Source: Atriophallophorus winterbourni (Eukaryota; Platyhelminthes; Trematoda; Plagiorchiida; Microphallidae). From it: DNA of 64,000 bases. Position numbers and translations under genes: made by a program. Shown here in pieces: positions 58,347 through 64,000 of this stretch. Every line of letters begins with the position of its first letter. Position 1 is the stretch's first letter. The notes beneath the pieces were generated by a model. The model saw only the letters and a program-made list of their open reading frames with translations. It ran no database searches and had not been told where the DNA came from. The stretch is taken from positions 1 to 64,000 of the forward strand of contig JACCGJ010000645.1 in assembly GCA_013407085.1 (NCBI GenBank). Reading direction: 5' to 3'.

Positions 58347-58563
58347 CTCTCAGGTTGAACACTTTACTGGTTTTTCCCAGAGGATTGGTCGCTACACATT
58401 CGTATTCGCCCGAGTCGGTTCTGACCAAACTTGCAATTTCTAAAACTGCTTCAACTTGATTCTTGTCCACGCTGAAACGATACAGACGAACGAATCCCGT
58501 CAAATTAGAGCGCAGATTAAAGTTGTCGAAGTTTAAGCTTGTCCCAAACGTAATCCGACCAAT
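58347..58563 (-). CDS. Exon: C-terminal half of an I-set Ig domain (neuregulin-like gene)
   Basis: The exon has 217 nt, 72 codons plus one base. It follows a pyrimidine-containing acceptor (TCTATTCAG) and starts in phase 0. It carries the D-to-G strands of an I-set immunoglobulin domain: the diagnostic motif TDSGEYEC gives the F-strand Tyr and the second disulphide cysteine, followed by ATNPLGKTSK. The first Cys and the core Trp are absent and should be on an upstream exon. The exon ends best at AG|GCGAGT, a GC-type donor. That choice leaves phase 1, exactly what the EGF exon at 53933 needs. If this donor is not used, the frame runs on to a stop at 58282. The domain would sit outside the cell, N-terminal to the EGF module, as in Ig-type neuregulins where it binds heparan sulphate. 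Confidence 0.75.
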
Positions 58564-59469
58564 CTGAATAGATTGACAAAGTTTCCTCTATTTATGCTTA
58601 CTCCATGTTCGACTCATGTGCTACTAAACAAAGCATGCAACCCACAAGACACGAGTGATAAATTGCCTGTGAATTTCTGATCTTGGGTTAAATTTTAATT
58701 AATAAACCGAGAACATTGAAAATGTATATTTTGAGTTATTCTGAAGCTCCTAAATTATCTCGCTTTGTGATTTAAAGCATATGAAATGAGGAAGTTATTG
58801 TACAGGTTACACACTAGGTATATATAACACAACATTCAAAGCGAGCAAAATTATTCGAAAAATATATGAACTTAGCGAAGATAAAGGGAGACAGAAGTGA
58901 ATATTTAGCATTTTTGGGTTATTACCCCGATCTTTATACTAGAGCTGCGAGGCGATTATTAGATTAGTCCGTCAAGATTGGTTACGCAAAACCCTTTAAT
59001 GACATTTCAATAGAAAAGATAAACGCTAAATACCAGAGAGCAGCACAATGCCATAAAATGCACGTAAAAGATGGAAACAATTAATTTTTCAAAAGTTGCC
59101 ACTGATGATATACTTGATACACGCAAGTAGGTTCGTTGAAACTATGGTCGAAAATGTCTGTCTATTCGCGAAATTTCACACAAAAGCATGTGCATATGTG
59201 CCTAAGTAAACATTAGTATACAAGGTATTCAGCACGAATGTTTCAATTTTTTGTATGAGGACAGGCGGGGAGGTTGTGGTTTCATTGTGAGGGTGCGATT
59301 AGGAATTGACAGACTAGTGACACAAAATCAGGCAGATGGACAATAGCCATAAGATAATCAATATTCGTTCAAGCCAAAGAAACAATTGAAAATCAACACC
59401 TACTATAGTTTCATTAACGATCAACTGTAGCTCGGATGATTCCGAATCAAGTTGTTAACATTGAGAGAG

Positions 59470-60125
59470 TTAACAACACTTTCATGGAGCCTATCCTAAA
59501 AAACAGGCACTTCGTAAAAAGACTGGTACAGTCGAGGAAGGGGCAAGGAATTATAATGTAACTGAGTGGCCACGAGAGTCAATCAATAAACAGAGTGTAT
59601 CTATGTATGGTAGCACAGCCTGATCCAGGCCAAGTGCCATGCAGTCACAGCCTGCATATGGGCTAAGATATGATACAGAAAATGCAAGTGGGAATGGTTA
59701 TCAGTCTCCAGCGTGTTTCAGCTGCAGCTCACTACCGGTGGCCAATCAATTTAGCACGGTGTTAGACGCACAGCACAGAAGTACTGTACGATTGCAAATC
59801 CGGAGTAACACATCTTCATTGACGGAAACCACTTTCGCACGTATTAGCTGCGGATGTGTAGTGATACACCAGAAACAGTCTAAGGTATTGAGTACTGAAT
59901 AGCGCAGAATTCTACTATCGGTTACAATAGTTCAACAAGTTCCATCTTCTATGCCAAGTTTTCAAATTTTACGACCCAGAAGAAGGCGCCCAGTGATGCC
60001 GATTCCCGGAACTTTCAAAGTACTAAAAGGTTATCAAAGCGAAAGGCATCTATACAATACTCTTACCCAGTTGTTAGTTCAGTACAAACACTAAAGACTA
60101 AATCGATGCTGCGTTTAATGGTTTG
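59470..60125 (+). pseudogene. Broken coding-like tract, unassigned
   Basis: A plus-strand frame runs from about 59477 through KKTGTVEEGARNYNVTEW and SINKQSVSMYGSTA, has one TGA near 59622, and continues open to 59902 (QSQPAYGLRYDTENASGNGY, ARISCGCVVIH). The neighbouring frame then stays open from 59899 to about 60125 (STSSIFYAKFSNFTTQKK, LSKRKASIQYSYPVVSSVQT). Ser, Thr, Asn and Lys are frequent and no domain is recognised. One stop and one frameshift in about 215 codons suggest a young pseudogene, or exons of an unknown gene with the stop in an intron. It lies 5' of the Ig exon on the opposite strand. Confidence 0.35.
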
Positions 60126-60464
60126 AGAATTAGCGGGTTGTTGCCGACAATTCAGTATTTGGTTTTATTATTATCATAAGAAATTGGTTTGCATAAGCAG
60201 TTATAGCAACGTGGAACGAAAGGAATAGAAGAATGTTTGCTCTTAGTGATCATGCAGCAATTCTCAGTTTTGCATTTCAAGTTAAGTATCACGCGATGTA
60301 GAATACCACTACGGCACAACAAAAAACAGGAATCGCCGAAAAGTCTAACAACAAACAATAGAAAGTTGCAAGTATTCGATTTTCGGAGAAATTGTATGAG
60401 AACGCTTCAAGTGACAACAACAAGAGCAGAAGATAAACAGCAGCGACAGAAGGATATGCAATAG

Positions 60465-60920
60465 GTTAAGCTCATCCAAACGAACTCAACGTGGTGAGGG
60501 CTCGAAGGGAACCGGGTTAGGACGAAATTGTCTGTCAAATCGGAGTGAAATGACAACCGAAACAAACAAGCTAAGTACTCTAGTGTGGTTACACGATTGG
60601 TCTCTGAAAGTTAAGCGTGTATGCTACGTGCGCAATAAACGCTTTGACCGATTGGCTTTTTCTTTTTTTATTCATTCAGTCCTCTCCGTGCCGGGTGGCA
60701 CATGAGGCGAAGACAACTTACTAAGTAGAAATCAGAGTGATTTCCGGTTATTTCTCAGGGTGTGAATAATATCGAAACGGACGTCTACACAGTTGAAGGG
60801 AGATGATGTGTTAAACGTTGGATCGAGTGGACTACAGAGGAGGGTCAATGACATATTCGACGTTAGGGGCGGGATTTGACACCGGTTGGCTTGACATAAT
60901 TACTCCACCATCGCAATACA
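60465..60920 (+). repeat. Family D, LTR-like repeat
   Basis: CGAACTCAACGTGGTGAGGG, GACGAAATTGTCTGTCAAAT, GCGCAATAAACGCTTTGACC and TTGACATAATTACTCCACC follow the order in the copy at 55.6 kb. The AATAAA is exact here. Confidence 0.5.
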
Positions 60921-61239
60921 ATTTTTAAAGCTCTGTGTTAAGGAAACCGTAGTTAGACCCCGGCCTCATGGACCAATGAAGCCTGATAAAGAGTAGAACA
61001 AACTAGAGCTACAATTCAAGCCAAATTCGTGGCTAATCGTATACGATTTAGCATCCGCTAATATTACTCAAGCCGTGCAAAATGAGCGGTAGGTTTAAAA
61101 TAAAATCTAAATACCATAGTAAGAATTATAAAGTTTGTCAATAAATGAATTTCTCAAAGTTTTTGCCGCCTAGTTTACCTGGATCTCACACAGAAGACAT
61201 TTCACAAATAAGACATTCTTTGCCAAGACCAATTGATTA

Positions 61240-64000
61240 ACGAGGAGTTTATAAGTTCGTGGAAGCGGGAAACTGATTCGTAAAACGCCTAGAAGCTAGG
61301 AAGCACGCGTGTAGATGACCTCACAATGCAGGCTGCTCTTTAGGCTGCCGCATACCCAAACTCCAAGATCCCTAACCGAATCGGTTCAGCTCAAAATTCT
61401 CTGCACAATGTGATTTTGGTACTGAAATGGCTTACCAATTTGCAACACTTTGCTTTTCTGGAAATTGAATGGCAGCTTATTCCGCACCGACCATTTATAG
61501 AGAGCATCTAAATCACGTTGCAGCACTGATTTTATCCACGTCCAAAGTTTAATATCATGAGCAAAGAGAATCGCCTTGCATGAGAGCATCTCTAGTAGGT
61601 CGTTGATGTAAACGAAGAAAAGTGCTGGTCCGAGGACGGAACCTTGAGGTACGCCACTAGGGGCATCAATAACTGGTGATAGTACCCCATTGATTTGAAC
61701 GATCGCCTTGCGCCCACTGAGGTAACTTTCAAGTCATACGAGTTGCTGTCCGCCGATACCCATCTGGTTCAGCTTTTGTCGAAAATGATGCGCTACAGGG
61801 AGTATATTTTGTGATTCCATGTGAAGAACATCTTTTTATGTCACTATACGCTCTAGATTTTTGGATATCACTGAAAGTAAGGTGACAGGACGGTAGTTTG
61901 CAGGATCTGAACGTCTACCACCCTTGTAGATAGGTGAAATTACTCTTCCATTCTGTTGACAGCACTTCTTAGGCTAGATAATGTTTAAACAATTCACTTA
62001 ACGGTTCACACAGCTGTTGGTCACAGGATTACAGTACAGTTGGTGTGATTCCGTCCGCTTCAGGGTATTTCCGAGGATTCATTCGACTCAAATGTTGTTG
62101 TATAATCGTTGAATTGATCTCGTTCTCAGTCAGCTGTTGTGTCGCAGTTGATGGCGGCAATTCTTCAGCCGATTTAATGGTTAACAGACTAAATACTTAA
62201 GCATAAAATTGAGCGAGAGCATCAGGTGTTTCCTTTGCTAAGACTGTTAATCTATCCTCTGTAAGCACAGGAAACATTCCTGTTTTCACGCTAGATCGAG
62301 CATTGACAATCCGATATAGCAATTTAGGATTTCCATCCATTTTCAAAGATAGAAAGCGATGGTAATTTTGCTTGTCTTCCTTGATAAGAGCGTCCACATT
62401 GTTTTGAATTCTGCAAAATTGTTGCCAGGATGCATCAGTACTGGTATTTCTGTGTTGAACCCAAGCAGAGTTCCTTTGCCCGATCCATGTTTTTGCGCGG
62501 CTACGAAGCATAAAGCAAAAGTCGCTTGGCCGTCTTTCATCAACAAATCGCGAATTTTGATATATGTTTGACTGAAGTCTTTCTGTGAGTGCGGTGCAAT
62601 GCGTTTCGGTGCTGTGATAATCAAGCACTCGCCAATTTAGTAATCCAAGTGCTTCACGTAAACTTGCTTAGTTGATCCTGCTGAATAGTTTTGCGGACTT
62701 ACATACTCGTCTAGCGCTGCATACATATTCGAAGCCTAACACAAGATGATCACTCCGACAGAGGGGGACAATGTAGTCAACACCCTTAACTGCCGTTCTC
62801 TCGGAAGTAAGGATCAAATCCAAAACCGACGGCAACTCTGATTCTATTCTGTGAGTAAAATTTGACAAATGGTTATACAGTGAAACCATGTCGATCAGTT
62901 AACGGAATTTATGATCGAGTGTGTGGCAACAAATGAGGAAGGTCGAAGTCCCCCATGACCAGTAATTGGGAGCTTCGCATATCTCCGGCGTAGTGTAGAG
63001 CCTCTAATAACTTGTCATTTTGAGCAACCGAGGCGATATATAATGTCAATGATGCAGTCGTCCTGGTAATCTTGTGTAAAGGCCACACCAGAGGGTATTT
63101 TCTGATTCAAGGTTTCGATCGTGCATCTTCATGCACTGAAGACGTTCGTGACAGCATAGAACCATACCACCACCTTTTGGTGGGCGATCGTTCCGTAATA
63201 GTGTCATGACGGGGATCGACCGTTCGATTTCAGTCAAACAAGATTGAGAATAGGTATTAATAACAGCGACAAGGTCGGGTGAGTATCGTTTGCATAGCTC
63301 GGTAAGTTCAGCCAATTTATTGAACAAACTTAGGGCATTCGTATACAGACATTTGAGCGAGCGTTTAGCATGTAACAATGAGCCACTAACGGTATTTATT
63401 AGTCCGACGCGGTCGACGTCGGACCTTTGTCGTTTTTTGAAATAAAAAGTTGAGGTATTTTCGCTGGCGACATGGTGTTAGTCTCGGATGATTTTGCAAT
63501 GTAAAGCTGCAATTTGACCTCAGCCCCGGATTTGGGATTGCACAATCTAACGTTTTCAGGCAATCTGTGTCTGTAAGTTTTAGTTCTGATCGGAGAGCAT
63601 CCGTTATGCTACTTTAGAAAAATGTAACCTTAAGTGGATTTGAGTCTTTTTCTCAATAGTTTGGAGAACAAGGTCTTCTGTATGTGTCGACGACCACAGA
63701 ATTTTGGGAACCGATACTCTCGGCAATAAATGATCAATGTTTACGATCATGATCTTTTCTTTCATAAACCCTTGTGGCCCCTGTATTTTCTGGAATGTCG
63801 GGAAGAAGAATACTCCTTGATGCTACTTGATCCCGACCATTCGGTGTTCGGTGTCTTTCTCACCAAGGTACGTCCATTTGGTGTTCATTTTCTTTCCCAT
63901 CAATTTACGTCAGCATATATACGGTGGTGTGAGTCACTTTGTGCTCGGAGCAAATACGAATTCAGTAGGACATTTTCCACATCCTTTTCGTTGGCAAAAG
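61240..64000 (-). mobile_element. CR1/Jockey-like non-LTR retrotransposon, broken, runs off the right edge
   Basis: In minus-strand order: an ORF1-like part with a Cys-rich motif (FCQRKGCGKCP) near the edge; an apurinic-type endonuclease N-terminus (63378-63046, with YTNALSLFNKLAELTEL and RNDRPPKGGGMVL); more endonuclease debris with stops; the linker before the polymerase (62628-62197, with NYHRFLSLKMDGNPKLLYRI); then reverse transcriptase motifs SGVPQGSVLGPALFFVYIND (about 61.65 kb) and LFAHDIKLW followed by LDALYKWSVRNKLPFNFQK (61589-61386). The catalytic box is FAHD in place of FADD, and several stops and frameshifts are present, so the copy is dead. The 3' terminus is near 61.2 kb. Length and motif order fit a CR1-like LINE; the exact clade is uncertain. 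Confidence 0.8.

Larger units (their letters stand above)
51560..58563 (-). other. Gene model: neuregulin-like Ig-EGF-TM growth factor (5' and 3' ends unresolved)
   Basis: Read on the minus strand, the ordered exons are: half Ig domain (58563-58347), EGF part 1 (53933-53831), EGF part 2 (52375-52311), then one of two membrane-helix exons (51912-51810 or 51707-about 51560). Splice phases agree at every junction: Ig ends phase 1 and EGF-1 starts phase 1; EGF-1 ends phase 2 and EGF-2 starts phase 2; EGF-2 ends phase 1 and both membrane exons start phase 1. Ig, then EGF, then transmembrane segment is the order of Ig-type neuregulins, the ligands of EGF/ErbB receptors. Introns are about 4.4, 1.5 and 0.4 or 0.6 kb and are filled with hammerhead repeats, Penelope DNA and other elements. 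The signal peptide, the first half of the Ig domain (with its Cys and Trp) and the cytoplasmic tail were not securely found. The model is inferred from sequence only. Confidence 0.75.

Noticed and set aside
60152..60358. Cys-rich minus-strand frame as the missing first half of the Ig domain
   Set aside because: Contains many Cys but no Trp in Ig context and no donor ending in phase 0, which the Ig exon requires.

Overview
The window looks like an AT-rich, gene-poor stretch of an animal genome. It is most likely a flatworm, probably a digenean trematode. The grounds are long introns, very few coding exons, abundant non-LTR and Penelope-like retroelement debris, and two large families of short repeats carrying hammerhead ribozyme cores, as schistosome satellites do. 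The taxon is inferred, not shown. No rRNA, confident tRNA, CRISPR array or bacterial operon was seen.

Two host genes can be supported, both on the minus strand. At 2908-3409 a first coding exon encodes the N-terminal half of an LHFPL-like tetraspan membrane protein. It ends at a strong GTGAGT donor, and the rest should lie left of the window. At about 51.6-58.6 kb several short exons form a gene of neuregulin type: the second half of an Ig domain (58347-58563), an EGF domain split over two exons (53831-53933 and 52311-52375), then two consecutive exons that each encode a transmembrane helix and enter in the same splice phase (51810-51912 and about 51560-51707). The joined EGF has exact EGF-receptor-ligand cysteine spacing. 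The twin membrane exons look like mutually exclusive alternatives. A weaker tail exon candidate lies at 48366-48560.

The rest is mostly mobile DNA. Repeat family A (about 240 bp units, often tandem or inverted pairs) and family B (about 200-215 bp units) carry type I hammerhead cores with a palindromic ACCGGU stem III, like animal retrozymes. A Penelope-like element at 56.1-56.9 kb keeps a GIY-YIG endonuclease reading frame and its own hammerhead. Two long palindromes (29.54-29.70 and 39.87-40.02 kb) contain related hammerhead debris. A CR1/Jockey-like LINE runs from about 61.2 kb off the right edge, with fragments at 5.5 and 20.6 kb. Another LINE leaves five 3' ends (7.0, 14.6, 16.1, 21.6, 25.2 kb). 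There are also an LTR-like family (D), a (TTC)n-tailed family (F), a 320-bp tandem satellite at 33.5-34.45 kb, and AT microsatellites.

Two broken coding-like tracts (34.7-35.4 kb minus, 59.47-60.13 kb plus) could not be assigned. Between these landmarks I see only AT-rich, stop-filled DNA.
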